From NCBI GenBank assembly GCA_022842885.1, contig JALHOR010000009.1, positions 1 through 64,000 of the forward strand: 64,000 nucleotides of DNA, written 5' to 3'. The translations under genes and the position numbers were made by a program. The first letter of the stretch is position 1. Each line of letters begins with the position of its first letter. The DNA comes from Anaerolineae bacterium. Its GTDB lineage: Bacteria; Chloroflexota; Anaerolineae; Aggregatilineales; Phototrophicaceae. Positions 15,852-24,941 of this stretch are shown here, in pieces. The notes beneath the pieces were generated by a model. That model was not told where the DNA came from. It did no database searches and was given only the letters and a program-made list of their open reading frames with translations.

Positions 15852-16907
15852 GTGAATCTCATGCTCGATTTAGCGATAATTATTGTCACTTGGAATGTGC
15901 GCGATTTGGCGGTGCAAGCGTTACAGAGTTTGTATGCCGATTTAGCCACCAGCGGCTTAACATTTCGTGTCATCGTCGTGGACAGCGCCTCATCGGATGA
16001 TACCGTTGCGGCAATTCAGGCACAATTTCCACAGGTGGAAATGATAGCCAGTCAAGATAATCTCGGTTTCGGCAAAGCCAATAATACTGGAATGCGGCAT
16101 CTTGGGTTAGATGATTTAGCCTTTACCCCTATACATGACCTCACCCCCCAACCCCCTCTCCATGTTTGGAGAGAGGGAGTCACCCCCCCTCCCTTTGTTA
16201 GGGGAGGGGCAGGGGAGGGGTTGCCCCGCGCCATTTATCTGCTCAATCCTGATACGATTACCCAACCGGGTGCAACGCGCCAATTATTTGACGAGCTTTT
16301 TTCCGCGCCTGATATTGGCTTAACTGGGGCGCAGTTGGCATATGAAGATGGCAGTTTTCAGCATGGGGCATTTGCCTTTCCGGGACTACGCCAATTATGG
16401 GTTGAATTTTTCCCCACGCCGGGGCGCTTGATTGAAGGCAGGTTTAACGGACGTTATCCACAAGCATTATATACTGCCGGGCAGCCATTCGATGTTGATT
16501 TTACATTAGGCGCAACCATGATGATTCGGCGGGAGGCACTGCTGCAAGCGGGCATGTTTGACGAAAATTTTTTCATGTATGCCGAAGAAGTGGATTTGGC
16601 ATGGCGCATCAAAAAAGCCGGCTGGCGAATTGTATGTGTGCCAACTGCCCATGTGACCCACCTCGCCGGAAAAAGCACCTCGCAAGTTCGCGCCCGTAGC
16701 CTGATTTATTTGTGGGAAAGCCGCCTGAAATTGTTTCGCAAACATTATCCGGCGTGGAAATTGGCATTGGCTCGCCGCATGGTGGTGATGGGGATGCGGC
16801 GCAAAATGCAACAATTGACGACTGATTCACGTTATAGTGCAACTGAACGCCAAGACTTGCTGGCGGCATATCAAAAGATTTGCGAATTAGCATTGTCTGA
16901 TTCCTAA
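15852..16907 (+). CDS. family 2 glycosyltransferase (rhamnosyltransferase-like)
   Basis: A 351-aa cytoplasmic GT-A enzyme that should transfer a sugar from a nucleotide donor to a cell-surface glycan. The N-terminus has the nucleotide-binding strand LAIIIVTWNVRDLAVQALQSL, VVDSASSDDTV and the DNLGFGKANNTG motif. The acceptor region has FTLGATMMIRREALLQAGMFD and the catalytic ED-type segment YAEEVDLAWRIKKAG. Between NTGMRH and YLLNPDT, normally joined by a short loop, there is an in-frame insert of about 28 residues encoded by a repeat element at 16137-16224. The GTG at 15852 or the ATG at 15861 may be the start. Confidence 0.93.
   Translation: MNLMLDLAIIIVTWNVRDLAVQALQSLYADLATSGLTFRVIVVDSASSDDTVAAIQAQFPQVEMIASQDNLGFGKANNTGMRHLGLDDLAFTPIHDLTPQPPLHVWREGVTPPPFVRGGAGEGLPRAIYLLNPDTITQPGATRQLFDELFSAPDIGLTGAQLAYEDGSFQHGAFAFPGLRQLWVEFFPTPGRLIEGRFNGRYPQALYTAGQPFDVDFTLGATMMIRREALLQAGMFDENFFMYAEEVDLAWRIKKAGWRIVCVPTAHVTHLAGKSTSQVRARSLIYLWESRLKLFRKHYPAWKLALARRMVVMGMRRKMQQLTTDSRYSATERQDLLAAYQKICELALSDS
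16137..16224. repeat. in-frame interspersed double-hairpin repeat inside the GT2 gene
   Basis: A C-rich then G-rich element with two hairpins: CTCTCC/GGAGAG around ATGTTT, and CCCCTCCC/GGGGAGGGG around TTTGTTA. In the gene's frame it encodes LTPQPPLHVW..RGGAGEGLP. It resembles the abundant interspersed repeats of Cyanobacteria and Chloroflexota that read LTPNPSP..GE in translation. Only this copy is seen in the window. Confidence 0.75.
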
Positions 16908-16957
16908 AGCCGGAAACGCGCTATAATACAATAAGGTTGTTGTATGGAGGACTTGTC

Positions 16958-17503
16958 GTGAAAATTGATTTTAATGTGCAAAAATTCATCGAAGACCGTA
17001 TCGGTAAAATCACTCCTGTCAAAGTGGTCTTGGGGTTGGCGGCATTTGTGATTATTGTCAACATCCTCGGCTTAATCATTGGTATTTTCCAAGCCTTGCT
17101 GCCGGTAGCGGTTTTGGCAGTGGTTGGTTATTTTGGTTATCAACTGTTGCAAAGCCGGACGGCTGCCGATGCAGTGGCAAAAGCCAAGCAGGATACGGTG
17201 GTTGAAAAAACGGTTGTGCTGGAAAAAGCGGAAGTCAATCGCCAAAAAGTCGCCGCCAAACGTTTAGCTGAAGAAAGCGAAACCGTGGTCGCAACTGCCG
17301 AAACGGAAACCGCCGACGAAGCGACTGCCAAACGTTTAGCAGTTGAAGAGATGGTGAACCCCGATACAGGTCTACGAGAAACCGATCTTGCCCAATTAGA
17401 AGCCATGGAACAAGCCAAACTGCGCCAATCTGGTGATGCCACCGCAGATGCTGTCAAAGCCGCCCTAGAAGAGCGCAAGAAACGGCTCTTGGGTGGGAAC
17501 TAA
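16958..17503 (+). CDS. small membrane protein with Ala/Glu-rich coiled-coil tail
   Basis: A 181-aa protein not assignable to a named family. Residues 20-65 contain two hydrophobic segments (VVLGLAAFVIIVNILGLIIG and LLPVAVLAVVGYFGYQLL) that form a membrane hairpin. The rest is a charged cytoplasmic tail rich in Ala, Glu and Lys, likely coiled-coil, with the short repeat AAKRLAEES/ATAKRLAVEE. The GTG at 16958 is chosen because GGAGG lies seven bases upstream; TATAAT at 16922-16927 may be its -10 box. Confidence 0.75.
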   Translation: MKIDFNVQKFIEDRIGKITPVKVVLGLAAFVIIVNILGLIIGIFQALLPVAVLAVVGYFGYQLLQSRTAADAVAKAKQDTVVEKTVVLEKAEVNRQKVAAKRLAEESETVVATAETETADEATAKRLAVEEMVNPDTGLRETDLAQLEAMEQAKLRQSGDATADAVKAALEERKKRLLGGN

Positions 17504-17585
17504 CGGCTGAATTAAGCCGCTAAATGACCAGCACATCATCGCAACCTGTGGCACAATCATAGAAAAACGATAGGCACACACAGCC

Positions 17586-20210
17586 ATGATGCGCCGAAAC
17601 ATCTTCTTTTTCTTCTGCTTATGGATCAGCATTCATATTCTTCATGCCCAAGATACGCCATGGCGGGCATGGTTATATCATCCCAGCACGGGTGACATGA
17701 CCTTGCTGGATGGGCAAGGTTTTATCCGCGCACAGGCACGCTTAGAATTGCCCACGGGCTATTTTTTCTATCCGTATGAAGTGGCAGTGTCCGGCAGTGG
17801 GCAGCAAGTGGCATATATCTTGCAGGATAGCACTAGCGAAAAGTCGCTGCTGCGCGTGCAGAATGTCACACCGGGTCGGCGTGGCATTGTGCTGGACTTT
17901 GACCTACCGCCCTTATTCGCCGATGGGATGAGCTTCATCAGTGACGATAGTGGCTTGTTTAATCCTTCAGAAACGCTGCTGGCATTGGGCTACAGCCTCA
18001 AAAATGGCGGTTGGCAAATTCCACTGATTAACCTTGAGAGTGGGCTGGCGGCGCAAATTCTTCGCAGTGGCGTGGGCATCACCTCAGAACTTCCGGCAGA
18101 AACTGGCATAACGCCTGTTGTACGAACTTTTGATGGGCGTAGCATCCTATTTACGCTAGTGCAAGCCGCTGACATTGGCAAACCCGGCGCAGAACGTGGC
18201 TGTTACCAATGGGATATACAAGCCAATTCAATTACACCCCTTGATAGCTGTTTGGCGCTGGACTCAGACACCCTGCTAACAACGGGTGAAATTGTCATGG
18301 CACGCCAAAATAGTGATAACAGCGGCAGCCAATTATGGGTTTATGACCCGTTGACCCAAAACGCCACAGCATGGTTTGATGCACCGGGGGAACGGTTATT
18401 CATGCCGCGTTTTGTGCAGAATGGTGACGCTATTTTAACAGGTGCCTATGATACTGATGGCAAGCCTATTTTCCGGTTGTTGGGGCGCAATGGGGCAGTT
18501 TACGCAACATGGGACGAAGGGGCAAAATTATTTATCAGTAGTTTGCGTGGTACTGCCGATGGCTTTGCTTACACTGTAGATACCATCAACGCCGATACGA
18601 CCGGCAGCACAACCCTGTATCATGTGAATATGTTGGCTGGGTTAGATGGCGGCGAAGCCCTTTTTACTGTCACCGACAATACGCGCCCGCGGATTGTTTG
18701 GTTAAACGACGAGCGTTTACAGCCTGTCCCCTATATGCCTTGGGTCTTTTTGGGCGATTTCGCTGTTGCAACGCCCGATATTCAACCCACCTTGCCTGCT
18801 TATGCGGGGACGAATGAGTGGCAAGTGTGGCTGTATCAAGAAGATGGGTTGGCAGTGCGTTTAGATCAAGCTGGCACATTGCTGGATACTGAAATTTTGC
18901 CGTTTGCAGCGGAATCTAATCTGCTACCACCCACCACTATCACAGCATCGGCAGATGGCACGTTGTTGGCGTATGTTGTGCGCGAGAATGAGACTGCCCG
19001 CTTGCAAGTTGTGGATACGCGCCGCGACATTCGTTTGTTGAATTATAACCTACCCGCCACTGCTGCTAATTTAGTGATTCCCCATACCATAGAACGGGCG
19101 GCTTATCATACGCTTTTCGATGAACGCGGCGCGGAAATAGCCTTCGGCTATGGCAATGGTGAAAGTGGTTGGCGTGTTGATGTGCTTGAAATTATTTCTG
19201 GCGATGTGCTGGCAACTTTAACGCACGATAGCTCTTTAATGACGCGGCTGAATACGGTCACACAATACGGCGTTGTGCCAGTGATTCAACGTTATGAACA
19301 GGGGCGCGTGGATTTTACGATCCATCCTGCTGGTGCATTGAACCCGCCCTATGCTTCTTTTGTGTGGGATATTGCCGAAAATACCGTGAATCCCACTTCG
19401 ATTTATGCCAATCCTTTTAACGATATATTTGCCCCAACGGGCGAAATTATTATGGCAATGGTGGACAATCGTTTGCCCGATAACGCCGACCGATTTTTAT
19501 ATGGGCAGCTTAACGCGCTGCATGTGTATGACCCGACAACGAATACTCGTTTTCCGTTTTACAATTCACCTGAATTATGGTTGTATCGCCCGCTATTTAT
19601 TCAGAATGGCGAGCGCATTTTATCCGGTGGTGTGGATGCTTCTGGGGCATTTGTGGGTTGGGCAGTCGTTGAACGCAGCGGCGAAGTCGCTGGCATTGTG
19701 CCACTTTCAGATGGGTTATTAGACGCAGCGGGAACAGGCAATGGTTTTGTGTATATCCCGCGACAAGCAGATGATACGCTTTCACTATGGGCAGTCAATA
19801 CACGGCAAACCATTGACGTAGGTAAAGAAATCTGGCGCACGCGGCGCACAGGGACACCGCATCTGATTTGGGTCGGCTTTGCCGCGCAAACCGTTGAAGT
19901 ACCGCCATGGCGCGTTTTGGCATTGCCCGCTGCCACTAACACTAGCTCACAACCTGAAACAACCTCTCAATTGGGCATTGGCGTCACGGCCACTATTCGT
20001 ACCATTGGCGGCGATGCCTTGTATGTTCGCACTGAGCCGGGGCGCGACGGCGGTATCATCACGCGCCTCAACAGCGGCACGCCCGTTACCCTGATTGAAG
20101 GTCCCATCGTTTTCGCGGGCGAAACTTGGTGGCGCATTCGCACAGCAGGCTTATTAGAAGGATGGGTGATAGAAGAAACTGAGGGCATCAAAACGCTTGT
20201 GCCAGATTGA
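17586..20210 (+). CDS. exported duplicated beta-propeller-like protein with C-terminal SH3 domain
   Basis: An 874-aa secreted protein with signal peptide (MRRNIFFFFCLWISIHILHA). Two long homologous halves (about 25-390 and 405-775) repeat the order WxxWLY..G..L, then SGxGQxxAY or SADGTLLAY, TGEIxMA, VYDPxT, FxQNGxxIL and a closing strand. These strand-rich WD40/PD40-like blocks suggest two propellers or one large one. A bacterial SH3b domain closes the protein (about 800-870, with ALYVRTEPGRDGGIITRLNSG and WWRIRTAGLLEGWVIEE), a fold that usually binds peptidoglycan or cell-wall peptides. No enzyme motif is seen. Confidence 0.85.
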   Translation: MMRRNIFFFFCLWISIHILHAQDTPWRAWLYHPSTGDMTLLDGQGFIRAQARLELPTGYFFYPYEVAVSGSGQQVAYILQDSTSEKSLLRVQNVTPGRRGIVLDFDLPPLFADGMSFISDDSGLFNPSETLLALGYSLKNGGWQIPLINLESGLAAQILRSGVGITSELPAETGITPVVRTFDGRSILFTLVQAADIGKPGAERGCYQWDIQANSITPLDSCLALDSDTLLTTGEIVMARQNSDNSGSQLWVYDPLTQNATAWFDAPGERLFMPRFVQNGDAILTGAYDTDGKPIFRLLGRNGAVYATWDEGAKLFISSLRGTADGFAYTVDTINADTTGSTTLYHVNMLAGLDGGEALFTVTDNTRPRIVWLNDERLQPVPYMPWVFLGDFAVATPDIQPTLPAYAGTNEWQVWLYQEDGLAVRLDQAGTLLDTEILPFAAESNLLPPTTITASADGTLLAYVVRENETARLQVVDTRRDIRLLNYNLPATAANLVIPHTIERAAYHTLFDERGAEIAFGYGNGESGWRVDVLEIISGDVLATLTHDSSLMTRLNTVTQYGVVPVIQRYEQGRVDFTIHPAGALNPPYASFVWDIAENTVNPTSIYANPFNDIFAPTGEIIMAMVDNRLPDNADRFLYGQLNALHVYDPTTNTRFPFYNSPELWLYRPLFIQNGERILSGGVDASGAFVGWAVVERSGEVAGIVPLSDGLLDAAGTGNGFVYIPRQADDTLSLWAVNTRQTIDVGKEIWRTRRTGTPHLIWVGFAAQTVEVPPWRVLALPAATNTSSQPETTSQLGIGVTATIRTIGGDALYVRTEPGRDGGIITRLNSGTPVTLIEGPIVFAGETWWRIRTAGLLEGWVIEETEGIKTLVPD

Positions 20211-20228
20211 GGTTTTACCCTATCTCTC

Positions 20229-21119
20229 ATGAAATTGAGAAAAAATATGCCAATCCCTAAAAAGCGGGCTGGAACACCGATTGCTAATTTTGATACTTTG
20301 CAACATCTGATTCGGCTTGCGCCACAATCCGATGAGGTGGGTATTTTATTTCTTGAAATAGGACAAACTTGTTTATCGTATCTTCAACAATTCCCGCTCC
20401 AAGAATTGACGACCCATATTCAGGACAAACAATATTTTGCGTTTGTATCAGAAAAGCGATTCTCTCGGGCTGTCAATCAAATATCATTTTATGATATAGA
20501 ATTGGTAAAGAGTTTGATTCAAGCATTACAGGATAAAAAACTTACTCAAGTGATGCCATCAGCAAGTATTACTCGTGCTTGCTATACATTAGCCATGAGT
20601 TTTGCCTGCGTTGTAGATTTGATTAACCCCGGTGATAAGCAAACACCCGGTACATATTTTCAATATCTTGTTACTCACTTATTGTCACAGCATTATCAAG
20701 TAAATCCATCAGAACGAATTCGTGTAAAAATGGGTGAAGACACTATATCCCTTACAATGGATTTAATCTTTGAGACTCAAAAAGACAATGCACGTTATCA
20801 TGTTGCGGTCAAAAACTCAACGCGAGAACGCGCTTCAGAAGTATGGGCGCATCAACGTATCTTGGATGAATCGTTTGGCAAATCTGTTTACAAAGGGATA
20901 CTTATAGGGTTAGCGGAAACCAAACTTGACCATAAGGCATTGTCTGTCATTGAAATCTGTGTCCCTGACCAATGGCGAATTTACCAACAATATATTGCTC
21001 AACTCAGCCGTATCTATTATTTGGATCCGCCAGCAGTCTATATGGAACTCAACAACAAACCGCCTTTTATTGTTGTGAAATCTTTTGGCGATTTTTTTTA
21101 CGAGGATTCAATTTTCTAA
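20229..21119 (+). CDS. putative type II restriction endonuclease
   Basis: A 296-aa protein whose best-conserved block is [19 protein letters not shown] (194-212), a segment typical of type II restriction enzymes of PD-(D/E)XK fold. The likely catalytic Asp is 178 (LTMDLIFE), and Lys195 follows 17 residues later in AVKNS. The position two residues before the Lys, normally Glu or Gln, is Ala193, so the acidic residue may come from elsewhere. Context supports the call: the gene overlaps by 53 bp, tail to tail, with a DNA methyltransferase gene. The specificity is unknown. The DNA is clearly more AT-rich than its neighbours. A second in-frame ATG six codons in is an alternative start. Confidence 0.75.
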   Translation: MKLRKNMPIPKKRAGTPIANFDTLQHLIRLAPQSDEVGILFLEIGQTCLSYLQQFPLQELTTHIQDKQYFAFVSEKRFSRAVNQISFYDIELVKSLIQALQDKKLTQVMPSASITRACYTLAMSFACVVDLINPGDKQTPGTYFQYLVTHLLSQHYQVNPSERIRVKMGEDTISLTMDLIFETQKDNARYHVAVKNSTRERASEVWAHQRILDESFGKSVYKGILIGLAETKLDHKALSVIEICVPDQWRIYQQYIAQLSRIYYLDPPAVYMELNNKPPFIVVKSFGDFFYEDSIF

Positions 21120-21840
21120 AGACAATGAAATAAGAATGATTTTTGCGAGCATGGTATTGGCGCTTAATACGGCTTACTCCCGGTTTACCCGGTCTAACAA
21201 GGACGAATAAATCTTCCGTGATAAAATGATATTTTTCTAGTTCATTAATAAGTTCAACATGCGTTAATCGCTGCTTATTGGCACAAACTTCATCTTGGCA
21301 TTTGACGACGTAAATGCCTTTATGTTTTAAAATCCGTGCTGCCTCTCTAGCCGCGGCAAAATACAATTCTAAAACCGCCTCATGGTATTTAGCAGACGTT
21401 TGAAACGAAGGAATGTTATTTTTATAGTATTCTTCATAATTTTGATGATTCACATGGGCTGTGCCGCCGGGGGTATGCATATACGGCGGGTCAAAAACAA
21501 CAGCGTCTAATGTTTGGTCAGCATATGGCAAAAAACAACAATCGGCAATTAAATCCATCTTTGCTGTATCATGAATATCGGAACGTAATACACGATATTT
21601 TTCACCACGGACATTTTTCCAGAAAACCCCTTTGCCAAACGTCACATCAGCAATGTTCGCGCCGGCTTCAACATATAAATCCAAAATCGCCGGAAACACC
21701 TCATGATTATTGCCTGTGGCGGCACTGAAAATGAGATTATTGGTCGCAAAGCCATCGGGGCTTTTGCGTTTTTTTCTGGCTGGAATAGTGGGTTCATCTT
21801 CCAGTAACCGTAGCTGTGTCACAGGTACTTTTAAATCCAT
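21067..21840 (-). CDS. DNA methyltransferase (adenine-N6 or cytosine-N4 type), modification partner
   Basis: A 257-aa SAM-dependent DNA methylase. Counted from an upstream TTG at 21882, motif I is [10 protein letters not shown] (79-88) and the catalytic motif IV is DPPY (131-134); the last strands contain [11 protein letters not shown] and [12 protein letters not shown] points to amino-methylation of A or C rather than C5 methylation. The ATG at 21840 with GGAT upstream is preferred. It is convergent with the putative endonuclease gene and overlaps its 3' end, so the pair should form a compact type II restriction-modification system. Confidence 0.85.
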   Translation of the reverse strand: MDLKVPVTQLRLLEDEPTIPARKKRKSPDGFATNNLIFSAATGNNHEVFPAILDLYVEAGANIADVTFGKGVFWKNVRGEKYRVLRSDIHDTAKMDLIADCCFLPYADQTLDAVVFDPPYMHTPGGTAHVNHQNYEEYYKNNIPSFQTSAKYHEAVLELYFAAAREAARILKHKGIYVVKCQDEVCANKQRLTHVELINELEKYHFITEDLFVLVRPGKPGVSRIKRQYHARKNHSYFIVFRKLNPRKKNRQKISQQ

Positions 21841-22019
21841 ATCAAAATCCGATAGCTGAGGAAACGTGCATTTATAGTACAAGCAATGGTGTGATTATCG
21901 CAAGTCAAGAAATCGAACAAATGAACCACCTAGCGCACCAAGAACACCGAAAATCAATTCGTCATTCTGTGCGCTATAGCAGTTCAAAAAATAATCTATG
22001 CCACGGCACAATGAATTGT

Positions 22020-23237
22020 TTAATACACCACCGGTAGCGACTTCATGCCGTGTAGCAGCAAACTATGATTCCATTGTAGCGATTCAATAGGGGCGTTCAG
22101 CGCGATATTGGGGTGCCGCGCCAACAGAGCGTTAATAGCGATAGCGCCTTCCATACGTGCCAGCGGCGCACCAATGCAATAATGAATGCCCACACCAAAT
22201 GCCACATGTGGGTTGGGATTGCGCGTAATATCAAAAACATCAGGATTCGGGAAAATGTCTGGGTCGCGGTTCGCTGCTAAGAGGGATGGCAATACTACAT
22301 CGCCTTTGGGAATGATAACGCCGCCCATGTCAACATCTTCTAATGCCCATCGCCAAGTCGTGGTTTCTACGGGTCCGTTGAAACGCAGGATTTCTTCGAC
22401 TGCGGGTTTAATCAAATCTGGGTCTTGCTGAAGTTTTTGCATTTGTTGTGGGTGCTGCATCAGCGCCAACATACCATTGCCAATAAGATTGACCGTCGTT
22501 TCATGCCCGGCGACCAAAAGCAAGAAAATCATTGAGAGAAGTTCGATTCGATCGAGTTTATCGCCGCCTTCTTTTGCCTGTACCAAACCACTCAGAATAT
22601 CGCCTTTGTCTTCTTTTTCGCGTTCTTCGATGCGCTCATTCATGTATTGCATAAATTCCATGATAGAAAAACGCGCTTTTTCATCATCCATGCCAAAGAG
22701 CAGGGTATTTGTCCACTCACGGAATTTATTACGGTCTTCTGGCGAAACGCCCAACATTTCCGCGATGACGATGACTGGCAGCGGAAACGCATAATCTGCA
22801 ATCAAATCGCCTTCAGGTTTGGATTGCATGTCTGTCAATAAATCATAAGCAATTTGTTGAATGCGGGGCTGAAGTTCTTGTACAGCGCGGGGTGTGAATG
22901 CCTTATGCACCAACGCCCGTAAGCGCGTATGATCGGGCGGGTCAAGTTCTAGTAAATGCCGATTGATGACGGCAAACATCGGGTCAGGTTCTTCCGGCAT
23001 AAAGCGTCGGACAATTTCGGGGGGTAATTTTTCCCGAATGTTCTTGCCAAAGCGTTGGTCTTTGAGGACAGCCACCACATCGTTATAGCGCGTAAAAAAC
23101 CAAAACGTATTGCCACTGACGGGACCGACTTCACCGCTGATGGGTTTCTCTAGCCGCATTCGGGCATAGACCGCTTGCGGGTTAGCGCGGGCTGCCGGGT
23201 CAAAAATGCTGAGGGTATCGGTTGCTATGAAGGTCAT
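22020..23237 (-). CDS. cytochrome P450
   Basis: A 405-aa soluble bacterial P450 monooxygenase. The oxygen-binding I-helix motif is AGHETT (243-248), the K-helix ExxR is Glu282-Arg285 in EEILR, and the heme Cys ligand is Cys354 in FGVGIHYCIGAPLARME. The acid-alcohol pair expected for O2 activation is His-Glu-Thr-Thr in that helix. Length is normal for class I bacterial P450s that use a ferredoxin and reductase; neither partner is nearby. The substrate is unknown. No membrane anchor is present. Confidence 0.97.
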   Translation of the reverse strand: MTFIATDTLSIFDPAARANPQAVYARMRLEKPISGEVGPVSGNTFWFFTRYNDVVAVLKDQRFGKNIREKLPPEIVRRFMPEEPDPMFAVINRHLLELDPPDHTRLRALVHKAFTPRAVQELQPRIQQIAYDLLTDMQSKPEGDLIADYAFPLPVIVIAEMLGVSPEDRNKFREWTNTLLFGMDDEKARFSIMEFMQYMNERIEEREKEDKGDILSGLVQAKEGGDKLDRIELLSMIFLLLVAGHETTVNLIGNGMLALMQHPQQMQKLQQDPDLIKPAVEEILRFNGPVETTTWRWALEDVDMGGVIIPKGDVVLPSLLAANRDPDIFPNPDVFDITRNPNPHVAFGVGIHYCIGAPLARMEGAIAINALLARHPNIALNAPIESLQWNHSLLLHGMKSLPVVY

Positions 23238-23376
23238 TCACCAACTCCTTGCCAATTTTCCGAAATTATACAAGTGATTGATTACTTTTACGTAATGATA
23301 GCTGTCTGGTTGCCAATAGGCATTTATAATAAATAGACAAGCATTCTCGCTTAGATATGAGATTAAGGGTATCGGG

Positions 23377-24123
23377 ATGGCAAAAACACACCAATTATGG
23401 ATGTCTGGTATCGCTTTTACACTGATTGTTTCGCTTTTTTTTCTGTGGATAGTCCTGAGTTTGGGAATAACGTTGCAAACCAGCTTAATGTTGACCGCAG
23501 TTTGGGGCAGTTTCACCGGATTATTGGTGGCTTCTGGGTATGTATCGCGTGCTTATTTGCAGCGGCGGGCTTTTGAAGGCAAAAAACAAGCGGCTACTAA
23601 TATCACTGCTCATCAGCAGCGCACGATTGAAATTGACCTGCCGTTTGATGCTGCCTTTGATTTGACTTTAGAGGCGCTTAAAACATTGGATAAACAACCT
23701 ATCCCAACAGCCGCTGACCCTCTGATTCAAGCGCGGCAGTGGATACCCCGCCAGCAAATTTTGCGATTGGAGAAAACCAACCGTGAAATCGGCAGCATTC
23801 GGGCTGGCTTGCGTGCCAAACAATTGAGGATTGTGGATGCAATAGATTTTTCCAAATTAGATATTCAGTTACAACGCCTAGATGCTCAGACGACGCGCAT
23901 TCATATTGAGAGTCAACCCGCTTCGATTTTTGATTTCTATGATATGGGGAAAAACCTGCATTATGTGAATCATCTGGCATTGTATTTGCGGCGCGAAAGC
24001 CAACAAATGCAAGCGGCGGCAACGCGCTTACAGGCTGCTCACAAGGTTGAGGATAATCTAGCTGAAAGCGATGTAACACAAGAAGATGTGGATGACACCG
24101 CTAAACATGAATCATCACTGTGA
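23377..24123 (+). CDS. membrane protein of unknown function
   Basis: A 248-aa protein with two N-terminal membrane spans (about 8-30 and 36-56) and a cytoplasmic domain containing IEIDLPFDAAFDLTLEALKT, a strand-helix pattern similar to lipid-binding SRPBCC-type or DUF1499-type domains, but too weak to assign. The C-terminus is acidic. TATAAT at 23325-23330 is a possible -10 box without a clear -35. It diverges from the P450 gene and converges with the next gene, separated by a hairpin. Confidence 0.75.
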   Translation: MAKTHQLWMSGIAFTLIVSLFFLWIVLSLGITLQTSLMLTAVWGSFTGLLVASGYVSRAYLQRRAFEGKKQAATNITAHQQRTIEIDLPFDAAFDLTLEALKTLDKQPIPTAADPLIQARQWIPRQQILRLEKTNREIGSIRAGLRAKQLRIVDAIDFSKLDIQLQRLDAQTTRIHIESQPASIFDFYDMGKNLHYVNHLALYLRRESQQMQAAATRLQAAHKVEDNLAESDVTQEDVDDTAKHESSL

Positions 24124-24134
24124 GTTTTAGGTGT

Positions 24135-24160
24135 AGGGGCGGGCAAAAAAACGCGCCCCT
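24135..24160. terminator. bidirectional hairpin between convergent genes
   Basis: AGGGGCG (24135-24141) pairs with CGCCCCT (24154-24160) around an A-rich loop. It lies between two convergent stop codons (24123 and 24171) and can serve both. It shares its arm with hairpins at 105-129 and 29473-29490. Confidence 0.6.
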
Positions 24161-24170
24161 GCCAAAACCA

Positions 24171-24656
24171 TCAGGACTTTTCACTGACGACGAACTGCCG
24201 CCATAAGCCAGATAGCTGATCTTCTTGGGTTTGGCGAGCAATTTGTTCGGCGAGGGTTTTACGATTAAAATCGTTAAAACCGACTTCGGCAAACCCTGCC
24301 CACCCACACACCTGGGCTGCAAAAAAAGCCACCCCTTCAGGATCCCACTCGGCTTCTGTCGCGGCATTTGCCATACGACTGACCAAAAATGAGGCGGCTT
24401 CTGCTGTCGAAAGCCCCAACGGACCCGTACTTTTGCGGGCTTCATGCACATCATGCCCGGCTTTTTCGCTCACTTGCGCCAGCATCGCAAATGTCTTGGC
24501 AGCTTGTAATTCATCTGCCTGATTTTGCAGACCCGTTTTTTGCAAAATAGTCAGCAGTGCCGGATGTGCTTGTTCCCAAACACACCAGTTGACGAATGAT
24601 TCCAGCAGTTCTGGAGGCAGTGTGTCGCGGCTGAGGTGATCTAGTAGTTCACTCAT
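24171..24656 (-). CDS. hypothetical helical protein
   Basis: A 161-aa soluble, mostly helical protein with acidic N-terminus (MSELLDHLSRDTLPPELLES), an Ala-rich centre (LSTAEAASFLVSRMANAATE) and no signal peptide or membrane span. No catalytic motif is seen and I do not recognise the family. Codon use resembles the core genes, so it is probably real. Confidence 0.75.
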   Translation of the reverse strand: MSELLDHLSRDTLPPELLESFVNWCVWEQAHPALLTILQKTGLQNQADELQAAKTFAMLAQVSEKAGHDVHEARKSTGPLGLSTAEAASFLVSRMANAATEAEWDPEGVAFFAAQVCGWAGFAEVGFNDFNRKTLAEQIARQTQEDQLSGLWRQFVVSEKS

Positions 24657-24941
24657 AACAATTTTTCCCTTACACTAGGGATATGATTGCGTTTGAGTCT
24701 AGTATATCTCATAATTTGGCGAATCATGAGTCCGTAATTCAGTTTGTGTTTTGTTATATCGAAAGATTTGATGTAATTCTATAAAACACTGTAAAATACT
24801 AGAAAACAACTAAAAATTGTTTGGATATAGTTTTATTTGACAGTAAACTGCTTGACACTGGTTAGAAATTCTCCCTATAATCGCTATATCAGTGGTTTAA
24901 CATTCTGCTTTTATATCCACCATCTCCAGGACTTAACCACC
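24657..24941. other. AT-rich intergenic region with promoters
   Basis: The 285 bp between two divergent genes is AT-rich. It contains an inverted repeat AAACAA/TTGTTT near 24807-24825, two TTGACA boxes 15 bp apart (24837 and 24852) and the consensus promoter annotated separately. No gene is seen. Confidence 0.6.
24852..24881 (+). promoter_or_regulatory. consensus housekeeping promoter of the yceD-rpoD unit
   Basis: TTGACA (24852-24857), 18 bp, TATAAT (24876-24881): both boxes match the sigma-70/SigA consensus perfectly. The start would be near 24888, which rules out any translation start before it and supports the GTG at 24942. Because sigma factor follows, this may be its main promoter. Confidence 0.8.

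Noticed and set aside
24837-24941. Longer N-terminus for the YceD-like protein
   Set aside because: The upstream start codon is itself the first of two TTGACA boxes and precedes the -10 box, so it would not be on the mRNA.
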